Shown here: one piece after another, positions 35,941 to 44,935 of the stretch
How the letters are laid out: every line of letters starts with the position of its first letter
Numbering within the stretch: position 1 is the stretch's first letter
NCBI RefSeq assembly: GCF_003710905.1
Contig: NZ_RHHV01000010.1
Location: forward strand, 124,001-188,000
DNA length: 64,000 nt
Direction: 5' to 3'
Source: Brevibacillus parabrevis
Lineage (GTDB): Bacteria > Bacillota > Bacilli > Brevibacillales > Brevibacillaceae
Notes under the pieces: generated by a model
Told to the model about the DNA's origin: nothing
The model's input: only the letters and a program-made list of their open reading frames with translations
The model's database searches: none
Translations under genes and position numbers: made by a program

Positions 35941-35963
35941 GCATCTGCTCCCGAAACGGAGGC

Positions 35964-36854
35964 TCAGGCATGCGATGTCAGCGGGAACAAGAAATGCTCC
36001 GGTAGCTCTGGAAGCGATGGTCGGACGAACAAGGTGTCATCCGTCTCGGTGATCAGCTCAGCCTGGATGTGTTCATTGTCACTCTCAGGCATGAAGTGAA
36101 ACTGAATGACGTTCGTTTCATTAGTCAGCAAATGCCCGATGATCTGCTCTGGATCGACTGCTCTTTTGCTTACGATGTCAAAGACATGCAACTGGTCGTC
36201 TTCGCGCTCGAACAAGACAATGACGTCTTCCTGCTCGATGTAATAGAGCGAATCGGGAAAGACGAGCAAAAAATAAAACAGGGACAAATGCTCGCTTGCT
36301 TGCACACCCCAGCGCGTCGATACCGGAACGCGGCTGGTCGCAAATTCCTTCATTAAGGCAAAATCATCTGCACTGTCGACATCAAGCTTGCGCAGAGCGG
36401 ATTTGGAAGGGACAGTCGCTTTTACGCGGGATGCCGGCAAGCTGAAACGGCTTTCCTGAACCTTTTGAAAACCGAACTTGGGATAAAAGTCGAGCACGGA
36501 CGGATTGGCGAACAAGTACAGAAAATCATAGTCCTGTTCGTACTTGGTAATGACGTGGTTCGTCAGCTTTGCCGCCAGCCCTTGCTGACGGTAATCGGGA
36601 TGCGTCATCACCGTCCCTAGTTGTAGTGCCTGATAAGTTCTGCCGTTGGAAGTCACGATCATTTTATTGACGGAAACATTCGCGATGACTTTTTCTCCGT
36701 CCACGTAGGAATAGCAGATGTAATCGTCATTCCAGCAGCCTCTCGTGTACCATTCGTGAAAATCAAGCTCGAATACTTGCTTTGCCAGCTCGTTAAAGCT
36801 TTCTTTATAGGTTTGATTGTGCTTGTAGTCACTGATCAGTTGATACTCACGCAT
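35964..36854 (-). CDS. GNAT-family N-acetyltransferase
   Basis: Predicted acetyltransferase of 296 residues. The acetyl-CoA site is seen in the N-terminal half: LQLGTVMTHPDYRQQGLAAKL (near residues 77-97) carries the QxxGxA pyrophosphate loop, and FLYLFANPSVLDFYPKFGFQ is the following strand/helix. The C-terminal 130 residues look like a second, degenerate GNAT-like domain. AAAAAGGAGG precedes the ATG. Substrate unknown. A terminator-like hairpin and a short Cys-rich reading frame lie upstream on the same strand. Confidence 0.78.
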   Translation of the reverse strand: MREYQLISDYKHNQTYKESFNELAKQVFELDFHEWYTRGCWNDDYICYSYVDGEKVIANVSVNKMIVTSNGRTYQALQLGTVMTHPDYRQQGLAAKLTNHVITKYEQDYDFLYLFANPSVLDFYPKFGFQKVQESRFSLPASRVKATVPSKSALRKLDVDSADDFALMKEFATSRVPVSTRWGVQASEHLSLFYFLLVFPDSLYYIEQEDVIVLFEREDDQLHVFDIVSKRAVDPEQIIGHLLTNETNVIQFHFMPESDNEHIQAELITETDDTLFVRPSLPELPEHFLFPLTSHA

Positions 36855-37379
36855 TTTGCAGTCCTCCTTTTTGTCTCAAGCCCTGTCATTGTTGCAGCAG
36901 CAATGTTTTGTAGCCATCGCCTCCTTTCACCAGAGCAAATTCTGCATAAAAAAGACCACAAGAAGAAAAATCTCCTCGTGGTCCCCGTTTCCAGATATAG
37001 GTATACTTCAAACGCCTGCTCTAAAGTAAACAATAGGGCGGATGAACAACGCTGGAATCTGGTTTTGATCAGATTGGATGTCTTCTTAATCGCTGTTGGA
37101 AAAAGGGAATACAAAAGAAACGGAGGGCATGCCCTTCATTTGACCTTTTTCCGTATAAAATTCATTGGAATTTTATTTAGCGATTAATAAGTTTCATCAT
37201 ATTCTGCCAAAACCCCATTTCCTAACAATTAACAGTTTCTTTTCACTATAGCATTGATTTTATTTGATAGCAAAATCATATTTAATCGGTGGTGTTGCTT
37301 GCAAACGTTGTGTTCTTTGTTGGTATTCTCTTACAATAAATAGGAAGACGATTATGAATGAAAAGCGAGGAAGACGCCC
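36855..37379. other. Gap between acetyltransferase and Spx/ArsC-like gene
   Basis: No convincing protein of normal length. It holds a minus-strand hairpin with T run (36948-36983), a 13-codon minus-strand frame (36876-36917) behind an AAAGGAGG sequence, and a likely plus-strand promoter for the next gene: TTGTGT (37308-37313), 18-base spacer, TACAAT (37332-37337). Confidence 0.5.
36948..36983 (-). terminator. Terminator-like hairpin upstream of the acetyltransferase
   Basis: On the minus strand GACCAC pairs with GTGGTC around an 18-base inner part that pairs in places, followed by TTTTTT. It lies about 95 bases before the acetyltransferase start with no gene before it on this strand, so it may be an attenuator. 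Confidence 0.5.
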
Positions 37380-37742
37380 ATGACGACGAAAGCTTATTTG
37401 TACAGCAAATGTGATACATGCCGCAAAGCGAAAAAATGGCTCACCGAGCAAAATGTCAGTTTCGAGGAAGTGCCTATTGTCGACTCGCCGCCATCGAAAG
37501 AAGAGCTGCGCCAGATTTGGCAAACGAGCGGCCTTGATCTGCGCAAGTTTTTCAATGTCAGCGGCGTGCAATACCGCGAGCTTGGCTTGAAGGACAAGCT
37601 GCCGACGATGACGGACGAGGAAATGCTTGAATTGCTGGCTTCAAACGGCAAGCTGATCAAGCGCCCGCTGATCGCGAGCGACAACACCGTTACATTGGGC
37701 TTCAAGGAAGACGAGTTGCAAAAGGCTTGGGGAGGCAAATAG
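37380..37742 (+). CDS. ArsC/Spx-family thioredoxin-fold protein (YusI-like)
   Basis: Small thioredoxin-fold protein of 120 residues. The CxxC pair is Cys11-Asp-Thr-Cys14 in YSKCDTCRKA, and the RPLIASDNTVTLGF element is typical of ArsC/Spx relatives. It resembles Bacillus YusI, which lies near fadNAE and gcvH there too; direct arsenate reductase activity is not shown for that group. AGCGAGGAAG precedes the ATG. It starts four bases before the aminotransferase (stop TAG then GAA ATG), so the two are probably one transcript. Confidence 0.82.
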   Translation: MTTKAYLYSKCDTCRKAKKWLTEQNVSFEEVPIVDSPPSKEELRQIWQTSGLDLRKFFNVSGVQYRELGLKDKLPTMTDEEMLELLASNGKLIKRPLIASDNTVTLGFKEDELQKAWGGK

Positions 37743-37745
37743 GAA

Positions 37746-38933
37746 ATGCGCCAACCGTCGAAGAGACTGGAAAAGTTGTCTGCCGCTATTTTTTCGGAGA
37801 TGGCTGCCCGTAAAAAGGAAGTTGCCCGAAAACGGACCGTGTACGATTTGAGCATCGGCAGTCCTGACCAAGCGCCGGAGGACCAGCTGCTGCATACGCT
37901 TCTCGATGCTGCGCGGCAGCCGGGCGCGTTTGGCTACGCTTTGAGCGAAGGAACAGCTGCTTTTCGCGAAGAGGTGGCCCGCTGGTACCGATTCCGCTTC
38001 GGCGTCGAGCTGTCGCCGGACGGAGAAATTCATTCCTTGATGGGCTCGCAGGATGGGCTGGCGCACTTTGCTCTGGCCTGGACCGATCCGGGCGACATCG
38101 TGCTCGTGCCCGACCCTGGCTATCCGATTTACGAAGGAAGCGTGCATTTGGCGGGGGCGATCCCGTACCGGATGCCGCTGCGCGCAGAAAACGGCTTTTT
38201 GCCCAAGCTTGACGATATCCCGGAGGAGATCGCGGCACGGGCGAAGTTCATGATTTTGAACTATCCGAACAATCCGGTATCGGCTGTCGCCACGATCGCT
38301 TTTTTCGAAGAGGTGGTAGCTTTTGCGAAGCGTCACGACATCATCGTCGTGCATGATTTGGCGTACTCGGAAATGGCTTTTGACGGCTATCGGCCGCCGA
38401 GCTTTTTGCAGGCGGCGGGGGCCAAAGAGGTCGGGATCGAGTTCAACTCGTTTTCCAAAAGCTTCAACATGGCAGGCTGCCGGGTTGCTTATGTAGTCGG
38501 AAACAGCGAGATCATCAAGCCGCTTGCGATCGTCAAGTCCAATGTCGACTACGGCGTCTTTTTGCCTGTCCAGCAAATGGCGGTGGAAGCGCTGCGGATG
38601 GATCGGGAGTCAGGCGGCGCCAATCAAGTCGGACCGATTTACGAGGAACGCCGCGATGTCCTGCTGGCTGCCCTGGCAGAAGCGGGCTGGAACATCACTC
38701 CGCCGAAAGCGACCATGTTCGTCTGGGCTCCTGTCCCTGCAGGCTGGACATCCCGCGAGTTTGCGATTGCCTTGCTGGAGGAGGCAGGCGTGGTCGTGAT
38801 CCCGGGCAGTGCTTTTGGCGACGAAGGCGAGGGCTACGTCAGGATCGCGCTTGTACAAGAACCGGAAATTTTGCGCCAAGCTGCGCGCTCTGTGGCCGAC
38901 TCGGGCATTTTGAGCAGAAAAGCGGGCGAATAA
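37746..38933 (+). CDS. Pyridoxal-phosphate class I/II aminotransferase
   Basis: Fold-type I aminotransferase of 395 residues. The PLP site is visible: PDPGYPIYEGS, NYPNNPVSAVA (Asn binding the cofactor ring), HDLAYSEMAFDG (Asp and Tyr) and the catalytic lysine in FNSFSKSFNMAGCR near residue 238. The sequence looks most like the LL-diaminopimelate aminotransferase and MtnE-type group, but the substrate cannot be fixed from sequence. It could supply the missing last transamination of the methionine salvage genes in this window; that is only a suggestion. Downstream of the ArsC-like gene by 3 bases. Confidence 0.8.
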   Translation: MRQPSKRLEKLSAAIFSEMAARKKEVARKRTVYDLSIGSPDQAPEDQLLHTLLDAARQPGAFGYALSEGTAAFREEVARWYRFRFGVELSPDGEIHSLMGSQDGLAHFALAWTDPGDIVLVPDPGYPIYEGSVHLAGAIPYRMPLRAENGFLPKLDDIPEEIAARAKFMILNYPNNPVSAVATIAFFEEVVAFAKRHDIIVVHDLAYSEMAFDGYRPPSFLQAAGAKEVGIEFNSFSKSFNMAGCRVAYVVGNSEIIKPLAIVKSNVDYGVFLPVQQMAVEALRMDRESGGANQVGPIYEERRDVLLAALAEAGWNITPPKATMFVWAPVPAGWTSREFAIALLEEAGVVVIPGSAFGDEGEGYVRIALVQEPEILRQAARSVADSGILSRKAGE

Positions 38934-39028
38934 GCGGCAGGTCAAACGGTTAATCTAGTTTTTGGGCATGAAAAGATCACAGGTATAAATGAAAAACAAT
39001 TACAGGTTGAAATCATTCCTACATTGTA

Positions 39029-39058
39029 TTGACTATAAAGTGGCTCGTTTGTTATCAT
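39029..39058 (+). promoter_or_regulatory. Sigma-A promoter of the peroxiredoxin gene
   Basis: TTGACT (39029-39034), 18-base spacer, TATCAT (39053-39058), ending 43 bases before the start codon. Confidence 0.65.
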
Positions 39059-39101
39059 GAAATAGGTAGGCAAGAACACATTCCTAAGGAGGTTTTACAT
39101 A

Positions 39102-39650
39102 ATGGCTCAACGTTTGATTGGACTCCCGGCTCCTGACTTTACATTGGAAACAGCTTTGGGTAACGGAAAAGATTTTGGCAAGGTTTCCTTGTCTGACTAC
39201 CGTGGAAAATGGCTGGTACTGTTCTTCTATCCACTCGATTTCACATTCGTTTGCCCAACTGAAATCATCTCCATGAGCGATGCTATCGAAGACTTCAAAG
39301 ACCTCGATGCAGAAATTCTCGGTGTATCCGTAGACTCCGTTCACTCCCACCGCGCTTGGATCAACACTCCTCGCGACCAAAACGGTCTGGGTGGCTTGAA
39401 CTACCCGCTGGCTGCTGACTTCCTGAAAACAACAGCTCGTGACTACGGCGTACTGGATGAAGAAGGCGGCCAAGCTCACCGCGGCCTGTTCATCATCGAT
39501 CCAGAAGGCATCCTGAAATATCAAGTAGTAACTGACCTGAACGTAGGTCGTTCCGTTGACGAAACACTGCGCGTGCTGCAAGCACTGCAATCTGGCGGTC
39601 TGTGCCCAGCTAACTGGCGCCCAGGTCAAGCTCAACTGTCTGCGAAATAA
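39102..39650 (+). CDS. 2-Cys peroxiredoxin (YkuU-like)
   Basis: Thiol peroxidase of the AhpC/TSA family, 182 residues. The peroxidatic Cys51 is in FTFVCPTE and the resolving Cys168 in GGLCPANW, so it is a typical 2-Cys enzyme. AAGGAGG precedes the ATG. Codons are highly biased, as in strongly expressed genes. In Bacillus ykuU lies next to ykuV, as here, and both work in thiol redox balance. A terminator follows, so the partner gene has mostly separate transcription. Confidence 0.88.
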   Translation: MAQRLIGLPAPDFTLETALGNGKDFGKVSLSDYRGKWLVLFFYPLDFTFVCPTEIISMSDAIEDFKDLDAEILGVSVDSVHSHRAWINTPRDQNGLGGLNYPLAADFLKTTARDYGVLDEEGGQAHRGLFIIDPEGILKYQVVTDLNVGRSVDETLRVLQALQSGGLCPANWRPGQAQLSAK

Positions 39651-39678
39651 TTTTTGCCTGGACGAACAGGCTGTAAAA

Positions 39679-39711
39679 GGGTCTAACTTCTTGCTGTTAG
39701 ACCCTTTTTTT
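39679..39711 (+). terminator. Terminator after the peroxiredoxin gene
   Basis: GGGTCTAAC pairs perfectly with GTTAGACCC, followed by seven T. Confidence 0.9.
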
Positions 39712-39765
39712 AGCATATAATCCACTTTAGATAGACAAAGCTGAGTAAAAAGGGGATGAGTTTCC

Positions 39766-40218
39766 ATGCGTTTGCGCGAAGAATTGCCGGATTTCCCAGG
39801 AATTACCGAATGGGTGAACGGACAAGTAAGCAAAGCGGATCTGGCAGGCAGCCCTGTTTTGGTGCATTTTTGGTCGGTTAGTTGCTACATGTGTAAAGAG
39901 TCAATGCCGAACATTAACGAATGGCGCGACAAGTACGCTGCCAATGGCCTGAAAGTCATAGGTATTCATATGCCGCGTTCGGAAAAAGATACAGATATTG
40001 AAGTGATCAAACAGACGATTGCCGAGCACAACCTGACGCATCCGATTGCGATCGACAACGACATGAAGACGGTTGATGCTTTCCAGAACGAGTACGTTCC
40101 TGCTTTTTACCTGTTTGACGAGAACCTCCAGCTGCGTCACTTCCAGGCTGGCGAGAAGGGTCTCAACCTGGTAAAAAAACGTCTGTTCAGAATTTTGGGG
40201 ATCGAAGAGGAATCCTAG
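39766..40218 (+). CDS. ykuV: Thioredoxin-fold thiol-disulfide oxidoreductase (YkuV)
   Basis: Thioredoxin-like redox protein of 150 residues. The active site is Cys40-Tyr-Met-Cys43 in HFWSVSCYMCKESMP, and the cis-Pro segment is NEYVPAFYLFD. The whole sequence follows Bacillus YkuV closely (GIHMPRSEKDTD, RHFQAGEKG). No signal peptide is seen, so it is likely cytoplasmic. AAAAGGGGATG precedes the ATG. It follows the YkuU-like peroxiredoxin and could reduce it. Confidence 0.85.
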   Translation: MRLREELPDFPGITEWVNGQVSKADLAGSPVLVHFWSVSCYMCKESMPNINEWRDKYAANGLKVIGIHMPRSEKDTDIEVIKQTIAEHNLTHPIAIDNDMKTVDAFQNEYVPAFYLFDENLQLRHFQAGEKGLNLVKKRLFRILGIEEES

Positions 40219-40277
40219 AATGTTCGTCTAATTATGTATGTGTAATGGATTGTACCTGATAGGAGGATATGTAAACG

Positions 40278-40658
40278 ATGGAATTCCCGAAAAATCTACG
40301 TTACAGTGAAGAGCATGAGTGGGTGCGAGTAGAAGGTAACAAAGCGTACATCGGAATCACCGCTTTTGCTCAATCAGAGCTGGGTGACATCGTGTTTGTC
40401 GAGCTGCCAGAAGTAGGCGCGACAATCCAGCAAGATGAGCCATTTGGCAGCGTTGAGTCCGTAAAAACCGTTTCCGAGCTGTACGCTCCTGTAACCGGAA
40501 AAGTAGTAGAAGTAAACGGCGAATTGGAAGATGCTCCTGAACTGGTTAACTCCTCGCCATACGAGCAAGCCTGGATGATCGCTGTCGAGCTGTCCGACGA
40601 AGCTGAGCTTGACAAGCTGATGGATGCCGACAAATACGAGGCAATGGTAAAAGAATAG
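40278..40658 (+). CDS. gcvH: Glycine cleavage system H protein
   Basis: Lipoyl carrier protein of 126 residues. The lipoyl attachment lysine is Lys63 in [19 protein letters not shown] precedes the ATG. No P, T or L glycine cleavage genes are nearby. In Bacillus, GcvH is also the octanoyl/lipoyl relay from LipM to the E2 enzymes through LipL, so a stand-alone gcvH can be needed even without glycine cleavage. A terminator follows. Confidence 0.93.
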   Translation: MEFPKNLRYSEEHEWVRVEGNKAYIGITAFAQSELGDIVFVELPEVGATIQQDEPFGSVESVKTVSELYAPVTGKVVEVNGELEDAPELVNSSPYEQAWMIAVELSDEAELDKLMDADKYEAMVKE

Positions 40659-40671
40659 TCGCAAACACAAA

Positions 40672-40699
40672 AAGCCGGGGCGCATGCTCTGGCTTTTTT
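40672..40699 (+). terminator. Terminator after gcvH
   Basis: AAGCCGGGGC pairs with GCTCTGGCTT (two G-U pairs) and a T run follows. Confidence 0.8.
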
Positions 40700-40737
40700 C
40701 ATTTGAAAATGGCTGCTGCTCGGGGCTTCGGTGGAGG

Positions 40738-40942
40738 GAGGAAACAGGAGAAACCGCTGCAGGGCACCTTGCCACTTGCGGGGAAGCGGAGACTGGCCGC
40801 CTGCGGTGAAAAAGGAAAACCGCGGCAAAAGTAGCGTGCTCGAAGAAGCGTGTTCACGTTGCCGCTTAAAAGCCGTTTTCCTTTTTCGCCTCCGGCTTGG
40901 TAGGAGTCCGAAAGCCCTGCCGCTTGTTTCTCCTGTTTCCTC
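40738..40942. repeat. Nested palindromic element of about 205 bp
   Basis: The outer arms of 17 bases (GAGGAAACAGGAGAAAC at 40738-40754 and its exact reverse complement at 40926-40942) enclose a second pair of 16 bases (40805-40820 with 40875-40890, one G-U) and a third pair (GCGGCAA at 40822-40828 with TTGCCGC at 40859-40865). Partly paired GC-rich stretches lie between. It has no open reading frame of note. As RNA it would fold into one long hairpin. Its origin is unknown; a repeat family or a structured RNA are both possible. Most of the gene-free gap 40659-41097 is taken by this element and two terminators. Confidence 0.7.
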
Positions 40943-41032
40943 GGCCAACGATTCGTCTCTTTCCTCGCCACGCCTGAAGCGCCGATGACGTAATCTACAA
41001 AGCGTCACCCCAAATACATTCCCCACAAAAAC

Positions 41033-41061
41033 AAAAAGACCCCGCCCACAAAAACGTGGCG
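41033..41061 (-). terminator. Probable terminator of the chemoreceptor gene
   Basis: On the minus strand CGCCAC pairs with GTGGGCG (one bulge), followed by GGTCTTTTTGTTTTTG. It lies about 37 bases after the chemoreceptor stop. Confidence 0.5.
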
Positions 41062-41097
41062 AAGCCTTTTATTGCGAAAACGGAAGCCGTAAACCAA

Positions 41098-43152
41098 CTA
41101 ACTGAGCTTGAACGAACGAACGTTGTCGTTCAACTCTTCGGCCATTTTGGCCAGCATGGTCGCTGCTGCCGAGATTTCTTCCATGGAAGCGTTTTGTTCT
41201 TCCGCTGCGGCTGCGACGGTTTGGGAATTGCCCGCGGATTGCATCGCGATTTGCGAAATGTGGTCGATGGCTGAGACGATCGCTTGCATTTCCTGGCTGA
41301 TTTTTCTCATTTCAGCCGATACCTCGTCTGTGCGGGTAAGCAGGAGCGAGGTGGAGTCAGTAATTTGCTCGAATGCCGTTCCCGTCGAGTTCACCAAAGA
41401 CATGCCTTCTCCGAGGATGACGGAGCCGTGACTCATGGCAGCGATGGCGGATTCCGTATCGCGCTGAATGTCGGCGACGATGTTGCTTACTTGTTCAGCC
41501 GCCGAGCTGGACTGTTCAGCCAGTTTGCGCACCTCGTCGGCTACTACGGCGAAGCCGCGACCTTGTTCGCCTGCTCTGGCAGCTTCGATGGCGGCGTTCA
41601 GGGCAAGCAGGTTGGTCTGGTTGGCAATCGAAGTGATGAGCGAGATCATCTGTCCAATTTCCTGAGAGCGTTGACCCAGTGCGTTGACAGTCGTTGCCGT
41701 TTGCTTCATTTGGTCGTGAATCACGGTCATGTGCTCTACCGTTTTGGCGGCCATCTGGTTGCCTTCTGTCGCCTGACGGTTTGCATCGCGAGTGGAGGAG
41801 CTGACTTCTTCGATTCCTTTTTCCATCAAAGAAATATGTTGGGCAATTTCGTTGATCACATCGCTGCCCTGATTGGTCGCGTCCACTTGCAGTTCTGTCC
41901 CGTAGGCGATTTCCTGGACAGACTGGGCGATCTGCTCTGTCGCTTTGCTCGTCTGCTCGGCGCTAGCCATCAGTTGTTCGGAAGTAGCGGCGACCTGCTG
42001 TGCGTTATAGCTGACCTGCCCAAGCGTGTCGCGCAGATTGGCGGTCATCGTATTGAAGCGGCTGGCCATGACGCCCATCTCATCGGCCGTTTTCACATCC
42101 ATCGAAGCGGTGAAATCGCCAGCGGACAATGCTTGCGAGAGCTGGTTTGCCTTGTTGATTTGTCCGGTCAAATACTTGCTGAAGAAATAAATGACGGCGA
42201 TGAGAATCAAAAGCCCAAACAGGCTGACTGCCAAAAGCTGATAAAACAGCATGCTCAAAGGCTCGAAAAATTCATTTTCCGGCATGACGAGAGCAATTGT
42301 CCAGTTTGTGCCAGCGATTTTTTGGAAGTACAAGCGATTGATCCCGTTCTCATCGGTAAAAGTTTTCGCGCCTTCCTTTTCTGAAAGCATGGCCGGACCA
42401 ATTTCGGCAAGCGACGTGTTGCTGTCGCTTTGCACGGATTGCACCATCAGCTTGTCCGTTTGCGGATGAGACAGGAATTTGCCGTCCTGATCAAGCATGA
42501 AAGCCCAGCCAGTCTTGCCTACTTGCGTGCCGGAAACCATCGTTTGAATGTCTGTGAGCGTAATGTCGTCTGTGGCTACACCCAAAAGCTTTTTGTCGGG
42601 GGAGTAAAACGGAGCCACCACAGTCATCATGGAAATTTTGGAAACCTCATCATAGTAAGGCGGCGTGTAATCGGTCACCTTTGATGTTGCTTTTCCGATT
42701 TTGTACCATTCTTGACTAGGGTAGTTGTAGGCGGGTGTACTGTATTCATACGTAATGTCCACCTTGCCGTCTTTTTTTGCGCCATAAGTCGAAACGAACT
42801 GTTTGCTCGGATCGAAGGCATACGGCTCCATGAAAATTCCCATCCCGACCGAGGTCTGGTTCACGGGAACTGTTTTGTTCAGCAGGGAATCTAGTTGCTC
42901 CAGCGAATACGTAAGAGGAGTCATTTCAATTGTCCGTGCCATGTGCTCTGTGACTTTGCTGTGTGTCTCCAGTTCTTTCTCCACTTTGCCGCTAAGCACG
43001 TCCAACTGATAGTTCATTTTGTCCGTCAGTTCCTTGTTCAACAGCGTGTAGGAGAACATAAAGGCCATGCCCATGAGAAGTGCCAAGGTAATGACAATGA
43101 CAGGAAGGGTAATGGTAAGAGTCCTGGCTCGTAGGCTTTTAAAACGAAACAT
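41098..43152 (-). CDS. Methyl-accepting chemotaxis protein with extracellular Cache sensor
   Basis: Transmembrane chemoreceptor of 684 residues. A membrane helix at about residues 12-34 is followed by an extracellular region of about 260 residues that looks like a double Cache domain ([23 protein letters not shown], then [12 protein letters not shown] and [19 protein letters not shown]). A second helix near residues 305-328 leads into a HAMP linker and a long coiled-coil signalling domain with the conserved hairpin tip [20 protein letters not shown]. Cache sensors of this kind often bind small organic ligands such as amino acids. AAAAAGGAG precedes the ATG. It is monocistronic. Confidence 0.9.
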   Translation of the reverse strand: MFRFKSLRARTLTITLPVIVITLALLMGMAFMFSYTLLNKELTDKMNYQLDVLSGKVEKELETHSKVTEHMARTIEMTPLTYSLEQLDSLLNKTVPVNQTSVGMGIFMEPYAFDPSKQFVSTYGAKKDGKVDITYEYSTPAYNYPSQEWYKIGKATSKVTDYTPPYYDEVSKISMMTVVAPFYSPDKKLLGVATDDITLTDIQTMVSGTQVGKTGWAFMLDQDGKFLSHPQTDKLMVQSVQSDSNTSLAEIGPAMLSEKEGAKTFTDENGINRLYFQKIAGTNWTIALVMPENEFFEPLSMLFYQLLAVSLFGLLILIAVIYFFSKYLTGQINKANQLSQALSAGDFTASMDVKTADEMGVMASRFNTMTANLRDTLGQVSYNAQQVAATSEQLMASAEQTSKATEQIAQSVQEIAYGTELQVDATNQGSDVINEIAQHISLMEKGIEEVSSSTRDANRQATEGNQMAAKTVEHMTVIHDQMKQTATTVNALGQRSQEIGQMISLITSIANQTNLLALNAAIEAARAGEQGRGFAVVADEVRKLAEQSSSAAEQVSNIVADIQRDTESAIAAMSHGSVILGEGMSLVNSTGTAFEQITDSTSLLLTRTDEVSAEMRKISQEMQAIVSAIDHISQIAMQSAGNSQTVAAAAEEQNASMEEISAAATMLAKMAEELNDNVRSFKLS

Positions 43153-43463
43153 ACATCCGCTCTCCTTTTTCGTTTACTAGCTGAATAACTATTCCCTATA
43201 TCGGTTTGATTCAAACTTCTCTGTATGAAATCTGTATGAAATTTAGGTGAATGCGGGAAAAGTTTCAAACTAATCAGAAAACGGTGTTCAAACAGTGGCA
43301 AATCGAGTACAATGGGATAACTAATTGTTTTACCATAAACCGATTGGTATCTTTTTGCGGGTAGAGCATTCATGGGATTACGGGTTACAATGCGGATACA
43401 GACAGATAGTTTCGGCCAGACGCAGTTGTTCTGAAGTCTGGAGAACAAGGAGGGAGACTATTT
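43153..43463. promoter_or_regulatory. Divergent promoter region of the chemoreceptor
   Basis: On the minus strand ACCGATAT (43205-43198) resembles the sigma-D -10 element GCCGATAT used for chemotaxis genes, but a TAAA -35 at the right distance is not seen. Two perfect tandem copies of the 11-mer CTGTATGAAAT lie at 43221-43231 and 43232-43242. A TACAAT at 43308-43313 may serve the plus-strand gene. Confidence 0.4.
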
Positions 43464-43898
43464 ATGAGTTTTTGTTGTGGTGCTGGAATGGTAGGTTCCG
43501 TAGGCTCAGTCCGTCATTATAAAACGCTTGTACACAATGTCCCCATCATGTTTTGTCCTGTATGTGACAGAATTGAGGTTCATCCCGCTATTGAGGGAGA
43601 GTACGAAATTTTAGTAGAATATGCTCAGGGAGATCAGGCGCCGGAAGTCGATTTCGCTGATTTTGTCAATGTTGACAATACATCCGAGTTGTTTGAGAAT
43701 TGTACCATGACGGATGAAGCTGCAAGCTTCGCAGAAGTTTTGAAGCAGCAGATCGATATTTCCTTGGATTTGCTCGGAGTCGCGAAGGAGTTGCAGGATG
43801 ACGAGTGGCGCGAAGCCCTTATGAATCGCTTGAAACGGTTAAGCGAACGACTGAAGCAGTACAATAAACGCAAGCAAGTGTCGCAAAAAAGCGCATGA
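43464..43898 (+). CDS. Conserved hypothetical protein with CPxC motif
   Basis: A 144-residue cytoplasmic protein, not recognised. The N-terminus has Cys4-Cys5 and then CPVC near residue 31, a possible zinc or redox site. The C-terminal third (LKQQIDISLDLLGVAKELQD onward) is helical and basic, ending in KKR-rich sequence. AAGGAGGGAG precedes the ATG. It lies 28 bases before the VOC-protein gene and is probably co-transcribed with it. Confidence 0.6.
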   Translation: MSFCCGAGMVGSVGSVRHYKTLVHNVPIMFCPVCDRIEVHPAIEGEYEILVEYAQGDQAPEVDFADFVNVDNTSELFENCTMTDEAASFAEVLKQQIDISLDLLGVAKELQDDEWREALMNRLKRLSERLKQYNKRKQVSQKSA

Positions 43899-43926
43899 CC
43901 TTTAGTTGACGTGGGAGGCAGTGTGA

Positions 43927-44319
43927 ATGTTTCATTTGAAAGGCGTTCACCACATCGCGTTGAATTGCAGCGATGTCGTGAAGGTAGCTCGGTTTTTTAA
44001 GGACATTTTGGAAGTCCCCATCCCGGAAGAGAATATGGTGGAAGGAGCACCTGTCTACTTTCAAATTGGCACATACACACGGATCGGTCTCCATCCGCAT
44101 GGCGGGGCGGAAGGCAAGGGTGGCGTAGGGCAGGTAGATCACCTCGCCTTTTCCGTAACGAGCCGTGCTGAGCTGGACTATCTGGTCGACAAGCTGGAAG
44201 CAGAAAACATTTGCTACCGAGGTCCGATCACGCAGCCTACGAGTTTTAACTTGTACTTTGAGACGCCAGATGGCCATCATCTGGAGGTTCGACTGGACAA
44301 GGACGAATTTGATGAATAA
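43927..44319 (+). CDS. VOC-superfamily (glyoxalase/bleomycin resistance-like) protein
   Basis: Small metalloenzyme-like protein of 130 residues with two beta-alpha-beta-beta-beta units. Likely metal ligands are the histidine in GVHHIALN (residues 6-7) and HLEVRLD near the C-terminus, with a middle His in VDHLAFSV. GGGAGGCAGTGTG precedes the ATG. Members are lyases, dioxygenases or resistance proteins; the role here cannot be told. Confidence 0.78.
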   Translation: MFHLKGVHHIALNCSDVVKVARFFKDILEVPIPEENMVEGAPVYFQIGTYTRIGLHPHGGAEGKGGVGQVDHLAFSVTSRAELDYLVDKLEAENICYRGPITQPTSFNLYFETPDGHHLEVRLDKDEFDE

Positions 44320-44336
44320 CAGGCAAAGGCAAACAG

Positions 44337-44366
44337 GCATCTGCGGCAATCGCAGGTGCTTTTTTT
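44337..44366 (+). terminator. Terminator after the VOC gene
   Basis: GGCATCTGCG pairs with CGCAGGTGCT (two G-U pairs), followed by TTTTTT. Confidence 0.8.
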
Positions 44367-44504
44367 ATGATTTCGACAGGCGAAAAAAACAGTGTCGAGA
44401 AAAAGGCAGCCGCCGTGACAAGACCCGACAACGGTTCTTATTCCTCGCCAAAGGATTCGACGGAGCAAAAAACGAACCCATTGGAAAAGAGAGGGGGCGT
44501 ACCT

Positions 44505-44846
44505 ATGATCGGGATCGGCAAATTGCTTGACGAGGTTGGCGAACGGCTGCAAAAGAAGACGCACCTGCGGTTTGTAACAACTGGCTGGGAAAAACGGATC
44601 GGGATCGTGATCGATGATACGGCATCGCGTTGGCAGTTGACGATATCAAAAGGCGGTGTTTCGGCAGGAGTTTGGGAGGAGGAGCAATCTGCCGACCTGA
44701 TCGTCAGGGGAGGCGAACATCAGATGGAGATGCTGTTTGGCGGGGATGAGCTTGTATATGCACTAGCCAAGCAGCAGGTGAAAATAATAGGCACGCTGCG
44801 CGATCAGTTGAAGCTCGATGCGATTTTGCGGCTGACGTGCAAGTAG
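44505..44846 (+). CDS. SCP2 sterol-binding-like domain protein
   Basis: A 113-residue single-domain protein. The ATG at 44505 is chosen for its AGAGAGGGGGCG site; the frame extends 46 codons further without support. The pattern (SADLIVRGGEHQMEMLFGG, then a final helix after KIIGTLRDQLKLDAILRL) resembles the SCP2 lipid-binding fold. SCP2-like domains bind hydrophobic ligands. The real ligand is unknown. Confidence 0.65.
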   Translation: MIGIGKLLDEVGERLQKKTHLRFVTTGWEKRIGIVIDDTASRWQLTISKGGVSAGVWEEEQSADLIVRGGEHQMEMLFGGDELVYALAKQQVKIIGTLRDQLKLDAILRLTCK

Positions 44847-44935
44847 CCGGCCAGCCGCCCCCACTTTCGAACGATTCCGAATAAATAGCGAAAATGTGGT
44901 ATAATGAGGAAGAAACGATTGGGGGAGGCGCAATC

